64,000 bases of DNA from Tenacibaculum aiptasiae (GCF_008806755.1 NZ_WAAU01000028.1:177894-241893), one strand, 5' to 3'; numbered from the stretch's first letter, positions 9,620 to 17,697 are shown. The notes: a model not told the origin generated them from the letters alone. Program-made: numbers and translations.

Positions 9620-9621
9620 TA

Positions 9622-10341
9622 TTATACTTCTTTATCTTTATTATCCATTCCTAATTGCTTTTTAAGCTTTTCTAAATCGCTCATAGCACTAGCTTCAGTT
9701 GTGTCTACAATAGCGTCTAGTTCTTCGTCTATACTTTTAGATTCATTAGCGATATCTCCATAAGCTTCTGCTAAAGCTTCTTCTTGTTGTACTTTTTCTT
9801 TCATACGCTCTAACATAGAAACTGTACTAGAACTGTCGATCTCAGCCATCTGCTTGTTTAAGTTTTTAGTAGCATTACTAACCTTAACTCTGGCTTTTAA
9901 AGTTTTTAGCTCATTTTCCCACTTACTGATGTTCGATTTTATTTCAGAAACATTTTTCTCTAATTGAGCAACTGATTTGTTAAATCTTTCAGCTTCTTCT
10001 GTAGTTCTGGTAATGTGGTTTGTAGCTTCTTCTTTTTTAATTAAAGCTTCTTTTGCTAAACGATCAGCTTCCGCCATATCTAAATCACCATTTTGAGCTT
10101 TTTTCAAAATAAGCATCGCTTTGTTTTGATAGTCTTCAGCTTTAGATGTGTATTGTTCTTTATCGTTATTGGCTCTAATAGCCATAGCTTTAACTTGAGC
10201 CAATGCTTCAAGACTTTTATCTAAGTCTTTTTTCATGTCTCTTATTCCTTGCTCTGTTAGTTTAATAGGGTCTTCCATTTTATCAATGGCAGAGTGAGCT
10301 TCGGCTTTTCCTATGTTAAATAATCTTCTAAAAATGTTCAT
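9622..10341 (-). CDS. PspA/IM30 (Vipp1) family membrane-remodelling protein
   Basis: This 239-residue protein is predicted to be almost entirely helical. It opens MNIFRRLFNIGKAEAHSAID, an amphipathic helix typical of PspA/IM30, followed by EDPIKLTEQGIRDMKKDLDKS, the conserved family start of helix 1, and coiled coil to about residue 200. A short acidic-basic tail follows. PspA proteins form ESCRT-III-like rods and rings on stressed inner membranes. Length is near that of E. coli PspA (222) and YjfJ (232). Its neighbours DUF2170 (12 nt upstream) and YqiJ-like (2 nt downstream) place it with the YjfJ branch and not with the sigma-54-controlled pspABC operon; no PspB, PspC or PspF gene is present. 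Confidence 0.93.
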   Translation of the reverse strand: MNIFRRLFNIGKAEAHSAIDKMEDPIKLTEQGIRDMKKDLDKSLEALAQVKAMAIRANNDKEQYTSKAEDYQNKAMLILKKAQNGDLDMAEADRLAKEALIKKEEATNHITRTTEEAERFNKSVAQLEKNVSEIKSNISKWENELKTLKARVKVSNATKNLNKQMAEIDSSSTVSMLERMKEKVQQEEALAEAYGDIANESKSIDEELDAIVDTTEASAMSDLEKLKKQLGMDNKDKEV

Positions 10342-10353
10342 AATAATATTTTT

Positions 10354-10749
10354 TTAATATTTTGAATATGTAATAATTTGTTCAGAATATTCGCTTAGTA
10401 ATAAACTCAAAGAGTTTAAACTAGCTTCTAATTCGTTTAAATCTAAATTTTCTAATTGTAAAGTGTCTCTAAAAATTACACGCTCATAGCTGTCGTCTAA
10501 AACAAAGGCACCATGAACAATGTCTCTGTTCTTTTTTAGTAAACTCTTAAAAATTTCTTCGTTTGGTTGATTAACTTTAAAGATGAATTGTTCAATAATA
10601 ACTATTGGGTAAGCAACTCCTATAATTAAGTTTTTGATCCCAAAACTTTCTTTTTCAATAACAAAAATCCCCTCAGTTTCGTCTTCCTTAATAATGTTTA
10701 CATTAAGTTCCTGTAAAAAGTTTTTTGTTTTTAAATAGTGATTGTTCAT
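10354..10749 (-). CDS. DUF2170 family protein (YjfI-like)
   Basis: The protein has 131 residues from the chosen ATG (MNNHYLKTKNFLQELNVNII), matching the roughly 130-residue length of E. coli YjfI. The frame extends upstream to a Met codon at 10828-10830, but that adds a Lys/Arg-rich stretch without family support. The fold looks like alternating strands and helices, with HGAFVLDDSYERVIFRDTLQ and a terminal helix LNELEASLNSLSLLLSEY, similar to the CesT/YbjN-type chaperone fold used by DUF2170 proteins. It is the first gene of the operon, directly upstream of pspA, exactly as yjfI precedes yjfJ. Role unknown; perhaps a PspA partner. Confidence 0.75.
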   Translation of the reverse strand: MNNHYLKTKNFLQELNVNIIKEDETEGIFVIEKESFGIKNLIIGVAYPIVIIEQFIFKVNQPNEEIFKSLLKKNRDIVHGAFVLDDSYERVIFRDTLQLENLDLNELEASLNSLSLLLSEYSEQIITYSKY

Positions 10750-10918
10750 TAGCAATGAAATTAGTAGTTTATAATTTTGTTTTCTTCTCTTTTTAGCGTT
10801 TGTAATATTACAAAAAAGATTTGAAAACAAGTCCGGTCATACATATAGTAAATAGTATCATAGTTGTTAAAGTTTGGTTAGTTGTTTTTTTGTTTATTTT
10901 GATTTTTAACTAAAAAAA

Positions 10919-10995
10919 ATAGCAAATATCAAAAGTATTAGCTAATATTGTTAGTGTAAAGATAGGTAAAATAATTTAATTTGCAAATAAAATTA
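10919..10995. promoter_or_regulatory. Shared control region of the PspA operon and the divergent XRE regulator
   Basis: The region holds two perfect 10-bp palindromes, ATTAGCTAAT at 10937-10946 and ATTTGCAAAT at 10979-10988. It also has recurring TAGCAAA half-sites at about 10920 and 10994. The second palindrome overlaps a weak -7 box (TTAATTTG, 10976-10983) for the XRE gene that starts at 11003. This arrangement fits autoregulation by the XRE protein and perhaps control of the minus-strand PspA operon; binding itself is inferred. Confidence 0.4.
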
Positions 10996-11002
10996 GCAAA
11001 AC

Positions 11003-11758
11003 ATGTCGTTTTTTGGAAAGAATATAAAAAAAATAAGAGGGGTTAAAGGATTAAGTCAGCAGGTTTTTGCTGAGATTTTTGATTTAAAACGCGCTACTTT
11101 AGGGGCTTACGAGGAAGGTAGGAGTGAGCCTAAAATAGATACGATAATAAAGATTGCTAATCATTTTAGTATTAAGGTAGATGATTTGCTAACTTCTGAA
11201 TTAACTGTAAATAAGTTGTTGCAGTTTAAGGATGATATTACGTTGCAAGCTGATGATATGGATAAGGAAATGTTTGCTTCTGTTCCATGTATTACTGAAA
11301 AGAAGGTTGCTGATTACATTAAGTATTACAATAAAAAAGCATTTGTGGGTGATTTGCCTGTTTTGAACTTACCTATTAATACAGAGAAAGTGTTTAGAGG
11401 ATATACTGTTAGGAATTTAGAAATGACAAACCATGATAAAGGTTTGTTTCCCAAAGATGTTGTTGTTGGAGAGTTTGTGCCTAAGGATGTGATAGAGAAG
11501 TTAAATAACGGTGTGTTGGCTTTGGTGTTGGTAAATGACGAGCTTATTTTAAGAAGATTATATGTAACGAATGATGAAATTGTTTTAAGAGCAGATCATA
11601 AAAATATTGAAGATAAAACCTATGCATTGTCTGATATAAAAGAGTTGTGGCGTATTCGTTACGCTTTTTTTAAAAGATTACCAGAGTTTAATGATGTGTT
11701 AGAAGAGAAATTATTGTTTTTGGAACAGGAGTTTACAAAACTTAAAAATAGGTTGTAA
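11003..11758 (+). CDS. XRE-family regulator with LexA/S24-like C-terminal domain
   Basis: The protein has 251 residues. An N-terminal XRE helix-turn-helix spans about 5-62 (GLSQQVFAEIFDLKRATLGAYEEG). A linker follows, then a beta-rich domain at about 100-215 with the S24/LexA-like peptidase fold (LPINTEKVFRGYTV, NGVLALVLVNDELILRRLY). In many phage-type repressors this domain can self-cleave; here I cannot identify a confident Ser/Lys pair, so it may act only in dimerisation or sensing. A short C-terminal coiled coil follows. It is divergent from the PspA operon and is the natural candidate for its regulator. Confidence 0.85.
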   Translation: MSFFGKNIKKIRGVKGLSQQVFAEIFDLKRATLGAYEEGRSEPKIDTIIKIANHFSIKVDDLLTSELTVNKLLQFKDDITLQADDMDKEMFASVPCITEKKVADYIKYYNKKAFVGDLPVLNLPINTEKVFRGYTVRNLEMTNHDKGLFPKDVVVGEFVPKDVIEKLNNGVLALVLVNDELILRRLYVTNDEIVLRADHKNIEDKTYALSDIKELWRIRYAFFKRLPEFNDVLEEKLLFLEQEFTKLKNRL

Positions 11759-12304
11759 TTGAAAGAATATTATAAGTATAATTTTTTCAAACATACCTAT
11801 TGTGAGTTTGAGAAAAAGGAAATCGATTTTTTTAAAGGGAAGTCTGCACATTATCAAAGTAAATCTGGTAGTTTGTATTATTATACAGAAGATGGTGTGT
11901 ATAGATATTCTAATCATTGGGGTAGAGTAGCTAATTGTAGATGGAAAATAAAAGGAATTGAGAACTATAGAAACCAAAACTATTACGTTGGTTATGCTAA
12001 TTGGAAGGATTTTTATCCATTGAATGATGTTGATAAGGTTTTTTATTTGGAAGTTGACTTTGAAAATAAGCAAGTGAAAATCCAAAGAGTAGGAAATAAG
12101 GTAGGTGAAAATGTTTTTTTAATGACTTCAGAATTGGTTCATAAGCGCTTAAAGCAAATTCAAACTTTATTTAAAGAATATAAGTGGGCGAAATACTACG
12201 ATGAAGATATTGATGTATTGCGAAAAGAAATAATATTAAACTTGATGAGTTCAAATAAATCCTTACAGTTACTAAAGCAAGATTTGAAAAGGGAATATCA
12301 TTAA
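11759..12304 (+). CDS. Uncharacterised 181-residue protein, TTG start
   Basis: The TTG start touches the TAA stop of the XRE gene with no gap, so translation is almost certainly coupled; no ATG exists near the N-terminus. The protein is rich in Tyr, Lys and aromatic residues (KSGSLYYYTEDGVYRYSNHWG is part of the core), has no signal peptide or membrane segment and ends with a basic helix. I recognise no family. The early part (about 25-90) resembles a small beta-sheet domain that could bind a ligand or a nucleic acid. Linkage to the XRE regulator suggests a shared regulon, nothing more specific. Confidence 0.7.
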   Translation: MKEYYKYNFFKHTYCEFEKKEIDFFKGKSAHYQSKSGSLYYYTEDGVYRYSNHWGRVANCRWKIKGIENYRNQNYYVGYANWKDFYPLNDVDKVFYLEVDFENKQVKIQRVGNKVGENVFLMTSELVHKRLKQIQTLFKEYKWAKYYDEDIDVLRKEIILNLMSSNKSLQLLKQDLKREYH

Positions 12305-12311
12305 AATTCAG

Positions 12312-12349
12312 TAAATTTGTGTTTAGATTTTAACTTTAATAAATCTAAA
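12312..12349 (+). promoter_or_regulatory. -7 box TAAATTTG and start-codon hairpin before the NADH dehydrogenase gene
   Basis: TAAATTTG at 12312-12319 matches the Bacteroidota -7 consensus TAnnTTTG. It is followed by a 9-bp inverted repeat (TTTAGATTT at 12322-12330, AAATCTAAA at 12341-12349) whose second arm ends on the A of the ATG. The stem is pure AT apart from one pair, so it is weak. It could modestly limit access to the start codon. Confidence 0.4.
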
Positions 12350-13653
12350 TGAATATACCACAAACCAGTTTTCCTCGAGTTGTAATTATAGGAGGGGGAT
12401 TTGCAGGATTGGCTGCTGCTAAAGGATTAGAAGACCAAGAACTTCAGGTAGTTTTAATAGATAAACATAACTATCATACATTTCAACCATTATTATATCA
12501 AGTTGCTACAGGAGGGTTAGAGCCTGATAGTATTGCTTTTCCACTTCGGAAACGTTTTAACGATGTAGAGAATTTTTACTTTCGTTTGGCGGAAGTAACT
12601 AATGTTGATGCAAAACTGAATGTGATAGAAACTTCAATAGGAAGTTTAGAATACGATGAGTTAATTATTGCCACAGGTTCAACTACAAACTTTTTTGGAA
12701 ATACGAATATTGAAAAATATGCAATGGAAATGAAGTCAGTTCCACAGGCATTAAATATTCGTAGTTTGGTGTTAGAAAACTTTGAAGAAGCTTTATTGGA
12801 AACAGACCTTGAAAAGAGAAGGGCTTTGATGAATTTTGTAATTGTAGGTGGTGGTCCAACTGGTGTCGAATTAGCAGGGGCTTTGGCGGAAATGAAGAAA
12901 GGAATTTTACCTAAAGATTACCCCGATTTAGATATTCGTCAAATGAAGATAAATCTTATTCAAGGTACGAATGAGTTGTTGAGTGGAATGAGTAGTAAGG
13001 CATCGCAAAAGTCAGAAGATTTTTTAATCAAGCTGGGAGTGGATGTCTGGAAAAATCTTAGAGTGATAGATTATGATGGTGAAACAGTAACGACTAATGG
13101 TAGTGATCATTTTAAAGCAGAAACGGTTATTTGGGCAGCTGGTGTAAAAGGAGATGTTATAGGTGGTTTAGAGCAAGATTGTTTGATAGAGAGAGCGAAT
13201 CGTTTTAAGGTTGATGAATATAGTAAGGTGGTTGGATATGAAAATGTATATGCTATAGGTGATGTTGCTTGTATGCAAACAAAAGATTATGAACGTGGAC
13301 ATCCAATGATGGCACAACCAGCAATTCAACAAGGTGAGTTGTTGGGGAAAAATATCTTAGCTAAATTAAAAGGAAAAAAACTAAAACCTTTTAAATATAA
13401 TGACAAAGGTTCTATGGCAACTATTGGAAGAAATAAAGCTGTAGTCGATTTACCTAAGTGGAAGTTTCAAGGAGTTTTTGCTTGGTTTGTGTGGATGTTT
13501 GTGCATCTGTTCTCTTTAATAGGTTTTAGAAATAAGGTAATTGTTTTTATGAACTGGGTGTATAGTTATATTCGTTTTGATAGAGAAACTCGCTTGATAA
13601 TTCGTCCTTATAGAAAACAAAATAAATATTCATTTGTAAAAGAAGATGCCTAA
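12349..13653 (+). CDS. ndh: Type II NADH:quinone oxidoreductase (NDH-2)
   Basis: This 434-residue flavoprotein has two Rossmann dinucleotide motifs: VVIIGGGFAGLAAAKGLEDQ near residue 11 (FAD) and FVIVGGGPTGVELAGALAEM near 164 (NADH). The FAD-closing motif YAIGDVACMQ lies near 302. Further NDH-2 signatures are HTFQPLLYQVATGGLEPDSI (quinone-site region) and MAQPAIQQGELLGKNI. The C-terminal 70 residues contain hydrophobic and amphipathic helices (GVFAWFVWMFVHLFSLIGF) that anchor NDH-2 to the membrane. It transfers electrons from NADH to menaquinone without proton pumping. The downstream zinc-ribbon gene overlaps it by 8 nt. Confidence 0.93.
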   Translation: MNIPQTSFPRVVIIGGGFAGLAAAKGLEDQELQVVLIDKHNYHTFQPLLYQVATGGLEPDSIAFPLRKRFNDVENFYFRLAEVTNVDAKLNVIETSIGSLEYDELIIATGSTTNFFGNTNIEKYAMEMKSVPQALNIRSLVLENFEEALLETDLEKRRALMNFVIVGGGPTGVELAGALAEMKKGILPKDYPDLDIRQMKINLIQGTNELLSGMSSKASQKSEDFLIKLGVDVWKNLRVIDYDGETVTTNGSDHFKAETVIWAAGVKGDVIGGLEQDCLIERANRFKVDEYSKVVGYENVYAIGDVACMQTKDYERGHPMMAQPAIQQGELLGKNILAKLKGKKLKPFKYNDKGSMATIGRNKAVVDLPKWKFQGVFAWFVWMFVHLFSLIGFRNKVIVFMNWVYSYIRFDRETRLIIRPYRKQNKYSFVKEDA

Positions 13654-13957
13654 AGTATCAAAAAACATCAAGTGTACTAAATGTGGAGTGTTTACTGAAA
13701 ACTCTGATTTTTGTAAAAATTGTGGAGAATTAATTTCTTTTAAGAAAAAGCAAGAAATAAAACAAGAAGGAGAAAGGCAGAAGCGAATTGATGAAGCTCT
13801 CTATGAATTAGAGAACCCTAACTTGGCTGAGCGCTTAAAACAACATCCGTTTTTTCTTTATAAGATAGTAGGTTGGATATTGTATTCAGTGTTTTTGGTG
13901 GTAAGTGCTATAGGAGCTATGCTGGCTTGGTTTATTGCAATGGTAGCAGCTGGGTAG
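13646..13957 (+). CDS. Small membrane protein with zinc-ribbon (CxxC...CxxC)
   Basis: The protein has 103 residues. Near the N-terminus it carries CTKCGVFTENSDFCKNCGEL, a classical four-cysteine zinc-ribbon. A charged helix follows at about 30-60, and one or two hydrophobic segments at about 73-102 (VGWILYSVFLVVSAIGAML) end the protein. Its ATG lies inside the end of the NDH-2 gene (8-nt overlap), so the two are translationally coupled. No enzymatic function can be proposed. It may be an accessory or assembly factor for membrane proteins, which is a guess from its position only. Confidence 0.75.
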   Translation: MPKVSKNIKCTKCGVFTENSDFCKNCGELISFKKKQEIKQEGERQKRIDEALYELENPNLAERLKQHPFFLYKIVGWILYSVFLVVSAIGAMLAWFIAMVAAG

Positions 13958-13958
13958 G

Positions 13959-14321
13959 GTGAAAAAAACACTTCATATATATATTGTGGTTTCACTGTGT
14001 TTAGGAACAATTGTTTATTTGGCTTCTAAATATGAAGTTGAGTTACCAAGAATTATTCGGTTTTACCTAAATGATTTTCTTATTATACCCATAGTATTGT
14101 CGTTTAGTTTGTATGTGCTTAGATGGAGTAGAGGAGATAAGAATTATAAAATTCCTATTTGGGTAATTTTTTACATGTGTGTTATGTATTCGGTTTTATT
14201 TGAATTTGTGTTGCCCAAAAGCCATCCTAGATACACGGCAGATGTGATTGATATAATTCTTTATTTTTTGGGAGGTTTAGTTTTTTATGGGCTTCAAAAG
14301 AAGTCAATATCTAGAGGTTAA
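13959..14321 (+). CDS. Small polytopic membrane protein, GTG start
   Basis: The protein has 120 residues, with four predicted membrane segments at about 5-22, 38-53, 66-84 and 98-113. The start is a GTG two nucleotides after the TAG of the zinc-ribbon gene; no closer ATG fits, and the next in-frame Met would remove most of the first half. I see no catalytic motif. Related small flavobacterial proteins are sometimes labelled magnesium/citrate transporter, but the protein is far too short for that family and I do not support the name. It is the last gene of the ndh operon. Confidence 0.65.
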   Translation: MKKTLHIYIVVSLCLGTIVYLASKYEVELPRIIRFYLNDFLIIPIVLSFSLYVLRWSRGDKNYKIPIWVIFYMCVMYSVLFEFVLPKSHPRYTADVIDIILYFLGGLVFYGLQKKSISRG

Positions 14322-14380
14322 AAGTGAGAACTGTTTGTTTGTAGAGTGAAAGTATGTGTTATATAGGAACTATAAAATAG

Positions 14381-15304
14381 ATGAAAGGAACTGTGAATTT
14401 TTCAAATAAAACAATAACTAGGATAGGAAAGGCAATAGATTATGTAGAGTCTAATTTAGATAAGAAACTAGTATTAGAAAGAGTAGCAAAAGAAGCGCAT
14501 TTTTCTCCTTTTCATTTTCATAGATTATTTAAAATTGTAACCAACGAGACATTAAATGATTTTATAGTTAGAAAAAGAATAGAAAAAGCGGCATTTTTTT
14601 TATTAAAACAAAAAGAAAAATCAATAACAGAAGTTTCTGAAAGAGTAGGTTTTACAAGTTTGTCTTCGTTTTCGAGAGCGTTTAAGAACTTTTACGGAAT
14701 GAGTCCTGCGGAATTTAAAAAAGAAAGTGCTAATAAATATAGCAAGATATGTAAAACAGAAAGCAAGAATGGACAAATAGAAACTAGGTTTGAGCAATAC
14801 ATTTGTAACATAAATGAAAATTTAAATTGGTTAAAAATGAATGCAAAAACAGAAGTAAAAGTAGTTCCAGAAATGCAATTGGCTTACTTGAGTCATAAAG
14901 GAGGGATGGATTTAATAGGGAGTGTGTATAATCGTTTAATTCAATGGGCAGCTCCTAAAGGTTTAATGAGTCAACCAAATTTAAGGATGGTAACAATTTA
15001 TCATGATAGTCCTAAGATAACATCACCAGACCAAGTGAGACAAAGTGCTTGTATGGTTTTAGATCGTAAGGTAACTACAGAAGGAGAGGTGAATTTGAAA
15101 ACTTTACCAGCAACCAAATGTGTGGTTTCTAGAGTTGAGGTTGTGGGAGAACAATTTCAAAAAGCATGGGAAAGTAGCTTTGTATGGATGAGTGAACATG
15201 GTTATAGAAAAGGAGATCAAGATCCGTTTGAAATTTATTATAACAATGCAGAAGAGCATCCTCAAAAAAAATGGATTGTAGATTTATGTATACCAGTAGA
15301 ATAA
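14381..15304 (+). CDS. AraC-family regulator with GyrI-like effector domain
   Basis: The protein has 307 residues. The AraC/XylS DNA-binding domain is N-terminal (about 12-115). It carries both helix-turn-helix units: LVLERVAKEAHFSPFHFHRL, and the signature around ITEVSERVGFTSLSSFSRAFK ending YGMSPAEFKK. Residues about 155-307 form a GyrI-like (SOUL/BacT-type) effector domain (VKVVPEMQLAYLSHKG and the C-terminal WIVDLCIPVE). This arrangement matches Rob/DNA-gyrase-inhibitor-type regulators that sense small hydrophobic compounds. It is monocistronic, and a bidirectional terminator follows its stop. Confidence 0.9.
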   Translation: MKGTVNFSNKTITRIGKAIDYVESNLDKKLVLERVAKEAHFSPFHFHRLFKIVTNETLNDFIVRKRIEKAAFFLLKQKEKSITEVSERVGFTSLSSFSRAFKNFYGMSPAEFKKESANKYSKICKTESKNGQIETRFEQYICNINENLNWLKMNAKTEVKVVPEMQLAYLSHKGGMDLIGSVYNRLIQWAAPKGLMSQPNLRMVTIYHDSPKITSPDQVRQSACMVLDRKVTTEGEVNLKTLPATKCVVSRVEVVGEQFQKAWESSFVWMSEHGYRKGDQDPFEIYYNNAEEHPQKKWIVDLCIPVE

Positions 15305-15310
15305 AAAATA

Positions 15311-15338
15311 AAGCCTTTCACTAACAATGAAAGGCTTT
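15311..15338. terminator. Bidirectional intrinsic terminator between convergent genes
   Basis: AAGCCTTTCA (15311-15320) and TGAAAGGCTT (15329-15338) form a 10-bp stem with an 8-nt loop. It is followed by TTTTTATT on the plus strand and by TTTATTTTTTAT on the minus strand. It serves the AraC/GyrI gene and the convergent flavodoxin-fold gene. Confidence 0.88.
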
Positions 15339-15342
15339 TTTA

Positions 15343-15852
15343 TTAGAATGATTTTCTGAAATCATCAATCTTAGCTTTAGCATCAATGTTAATTTCTTTA
15401 CCGTCTTCAGTAAACCATGCGTGAGTATCTCCAATATAGTTCATGCCTAAATAATTTGCACTTTCAATAAAGGGCATGGTGAATCCATCTTTTAAATCAT
15501 TGGCTCCAGAATTACTAATCATAGCCATGCTTTTGCCACGTAACTTTCTTCCAAGTTCTTTTTTATAATGAAGAAGGTCAGATAGCCTGTCAAAAAAATG
15601 TTTTAAAGTCCCGCTCATAGAATACCAATAAACAGGGGTGGCAAAAATGATTGTGTCATATTTATCAATAATGGTTTCCATTAAAGGAATAAAATCATCA
15701 TTTGCATTACTAAAGTCGTATTCAAAAGCTCCAATGTTTTTGGTTTTTAAGTCTATAATGTCAAAATCACTATTTTTATTTAAGTAGTTGATAACGGTAT
15801 TTGTGTTACCATTGCTTTTTGAGCTTCCTTGTATAATTACAGTTTTATTCAT
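15343..15852 (-). CDS. NADPH-dependent FMN reductase / flavodoxin-fold oxidoreductase
   Basis: This 169-residue protein has the flavodoxin-like fold. The phosphate-binding loop is at the N-terminus (IIQGSSKSNGNTNTVINYL) and the isoalloxazine-contact segment ATPVYWYSMSGTLKHFFDRL lies near residue 70. These are the motifs of the NADPH-dependent FMN reductase/WrbA-like superfamily. It probably reduces quinones or other small acceptors using NAD(P)H. It stands alone and converges on the AraC/GyrI gene, which makes a shared redox or xenobiotic response possible but unproven. Confidence 0.87.
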   Translation of the reverse strand: MNKTVIIQGSSKSNGNTNTVINYLNKNSDFDIIDLKTKNIGAFEYDFSNANDDFIPLMETIIDKYDTIIFATPVYWYSMSGTLKHFFDRLSDLLHYKKELGRKLRGKSMAMISNSGANDLKDGFTMPFIESANYLGMNYIGDTHAWFTEDGKEINIDAKAKIDDFRKSF

Positions 15853-15999
15853 TATTTGTTTGTTTTATGTGTGATAAAGCTCACAAATTTTATTAAAAAC
15901 CAATTAAGAATCTTATTGTTAAAAATGATAATAACCAAGAAAAAATCAATGATTAAAGGGGATATTTTTTGTACTTTTATCGTATAAAAAGCATTATCT

Positions 16000-16854
16000 A
16001 TGAATACAGACATGTTTAAGTTTTCAGAAGAGGTTGTGTTAAGCGATTTTGAAACGAAAACAGTAGAGGGGGAAGCGAAAAAAAAACTTAAAAAATTAAG
16101 AAAAGAAATAAGTAAATTACAAGATACTATGTATGCTGAAGGTAAGTATAGTATGTTAATTTGCTTACAAGGAATGGATACCGCTGGAAAAGATAGTTTG
16201 ATTCGTGAAGTATTTAAAGATGTAAATGCCCGTGGAGTTGTGGTACATAGTTTTAAGGTGCCAACAGAGTTAGAGTTGAAGCATGACTTTTTATGGAGAC
16301 ATTATATCGCTCTTCCTGCAAAAGGAAAAATAGGAGTTTTTAATAGAACTCATTATGAAAATGTGTTGGTAACAAGAGTGCATCCTGAATATGTTTTTGG
16401 AGAAAATATCCCAACAGTTAAAAATTTAGATGATTTAAATGACGATTTTTATCATTCAAGAATGGATCGAATAAACCAATTTGAAAAGCATATTACAGAA
16501 AATGGAACAATTATCTTAAAGTTCTTTTTAAATGTGTCAAAAGAAGAACAAAAAAATAGGTTATTACGTCGCTTAAATATTCCTGAGAAGAATTGGAAGT
16601 TTTCTTCAGGAGATTTGAAAGAACGTAAGCTGTGGGATAAATATCAAGCATGCTATGAAGATTTGTTAAAAAGAACATCAACATATTATGCGCCATGGTA
16701 TGTTGTCCCTGCTGATGATAAACCAACAGCAAGGTATATAGTTGCAAAAACAATTAGTGAAGAGTTAAAAAAGTATGGGTTTAAAGAGCCTACATTAGCT
16801 CAAGAAGATTTAGATAAGATAGACGAGTTTAAAGCTCAATTAAATAATGAATAA
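16000..16854 (+). CDS. Polyphosphate kinase 2 family protein (PPK2, class III-like)
   Basis: The protein has 284 residues. Walker A is CLQGMDTAGKDSLIREVF near residue 55. Walker B/lid elements follow (IGVFNRTHYENVLVTRVHPE near 110), and the lid Arg cluster is in EEQKNRLLRRLNIPEKNWKF. The pattern VFNRTHYENVL, instead of the FDRSWYNRAVVEP of class I enzymes, places it in the related PPK2 group that can phosphorylate AMP or ADP from polyphosphate. It differs from the two PPK2 proteins at 57.7-59.3 kb, and is followed after 15 nt by an exonuclease gene. The substrate is inferred from the family. Confidence 0.9.
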   Translation: MNTDMFKFSEEVVLSDFETKTVEGEAKKKLKKLRKEISKLQDTMYAEGKYSMLICLQGMDTAGKDSLIREVFKDVNARGVVVHSFKVPTELELKHDFLWRHYIALPAKGKIGVFNRTHYENVLVTRVHPEYVFGENIPTVKNLDDLNDDFYHSRMDRINQFEKHITENGTIILKFFLNVSKEEQKNRLLRRLNIPEKNWKFSSGDLKERKLWDKYQACYEDLLKRTSTYYAPWYVVPADDKPTARYIVAKTISEELKKYGFKEPTLAQEDLDKIDEFKAQLNNE

Positions 16855-16869
16855 TTCTCTTAAAATTAG

Positions 16870-17697
16870 ATGAAGTTAAACTTAGCAAAACCAATCGTAT
16901 TTTTCGATTTAGAAACAACTGGAGTTAATATTGCAAAAGATAGAGTTGTTGAAATATCAATATTAAAAGTGTTTCCAAACGGAAATAAAGAAAGTAAAAC
17001 ATGGTTGGTGAATCCTGAAATAGAAATACCAAAAGAATCATCAGATATTCATGGAATAACAAATGAAAAAGTAGTTACAGAGCCTATATTTAAAGAGTTA
17101 GCACCAAAAATTAATGAGATGATTGCTGGGTGTGATTTGGCAGGATTTAATTCAAATAGATTTGATATCCCTCTTTTAGCAGAAGAGTTAATGCGTGCTG
17201 GAATTGATTTTGATATGAAAAATCGTAAAGCAATAGATGTACAAGTAATTTTTCATAAAAAAGAGCAAAGAACATTAAGTGCAGGATATCAATTTTACTG
17301 TGGAAAAGAATTAGTAGGAGCGCATGGAGCAGAAGCTGATACGAATGCTACCTATGAGATTTTAATGGCTCAGATAGAAAAATATGATGATATAGATAAT
17401 ACAGTAGAGGCTTTAAGTGAATATTCAGCACATGGGAAACGAGCAGATTTTGCAGGTTTCGTTTTGATGAATGATAAAGATCAAGAAATTTTTTCTTTCG
17501 GTAAATATAAAGGACGAACAGTAGAAGAGGTTTTTAAAGAAAACCCAGGATACAATGCATGGATTCAAAATGCAGATTTTCCACTATACACTAAAAAAGT
17601 CTTGAGAGAAGTGAAAGAACGTATGTCTTCACCTAAAAAAAAGATGACAGATGAAGAGAAACTACAAGCACTGCAACAAAAATTTAATTTAAGGTAA
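16870..17697 (+). CDS. DEDDh 3'-5' exonuclease (DnaQ/ExoX-like) with C-terminal DUF3820-like domain
   Basis: The protein has 275 residues. The exonuclease motifs are FFDLETTGVN (Exo I, Asp and Glu) near residue 11, the Exo II region GFNSNRFDIPLLAEELMRAG near 95 and HGAEADTNATYEIL (Exo III, catalytic His and Asp) near 152. After a linker, residues about 205-245 carry FSFGKYKGRTVEEVFKENPG followed by YNAWIQNADFP. This is the small domain found at the end of exonuclease X-type enzymes and in DUF3820 proteins, suggested to contact DNA. It probably trims single-stranded 3' ends in repair. It is likely co-transcribed with the PPK2 gene. Confidence 0.9.
   Translation: MKLNLAKPIVFFDLETTGVNIAKDRVVEISILKVFPNGNKESKTWLVNPEIEIPKESSDIHGITNEKVVTEPIFKELAPKINEMIAGCDLAGFNSNRFDIPLLAEELMRAGIDFDMKNRKAIDVQVIFHKKEQRTLSAGYQFYCGKELVGAHGAEADTNATYEILMAQIEKYDDIDNTVEALSEYSAHGKRADFAGFVLMNDKDQEIFSFGKYKGRTVEEVFKENPGYNAWIQNADFPLYTKKVLREVKERMSSPKKKMTDEEKLQALQQKFNLR

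Noticed and set aside
11711..12085. Minus-strand frame of 124 codons
   Set aside because: It overlaps the XRE gene end and the coupled TTG gene, and its Ile/Phe/Leu-rich composition is typical of an antisense shadow.
13959..14321. Citrate/magnesium transporter
   Set aside because: At 120 residues and four helices it is far too small for that family and carries none of its motifs.
15941..15999. Fourth AGGGG small-RNA cassette upstream of the PPK2 gene
   Set aside because: AAAGGGGATA is present, but there is no paired -7 box and terminator; the region reads as an ordinary PPK2 promoter zone.
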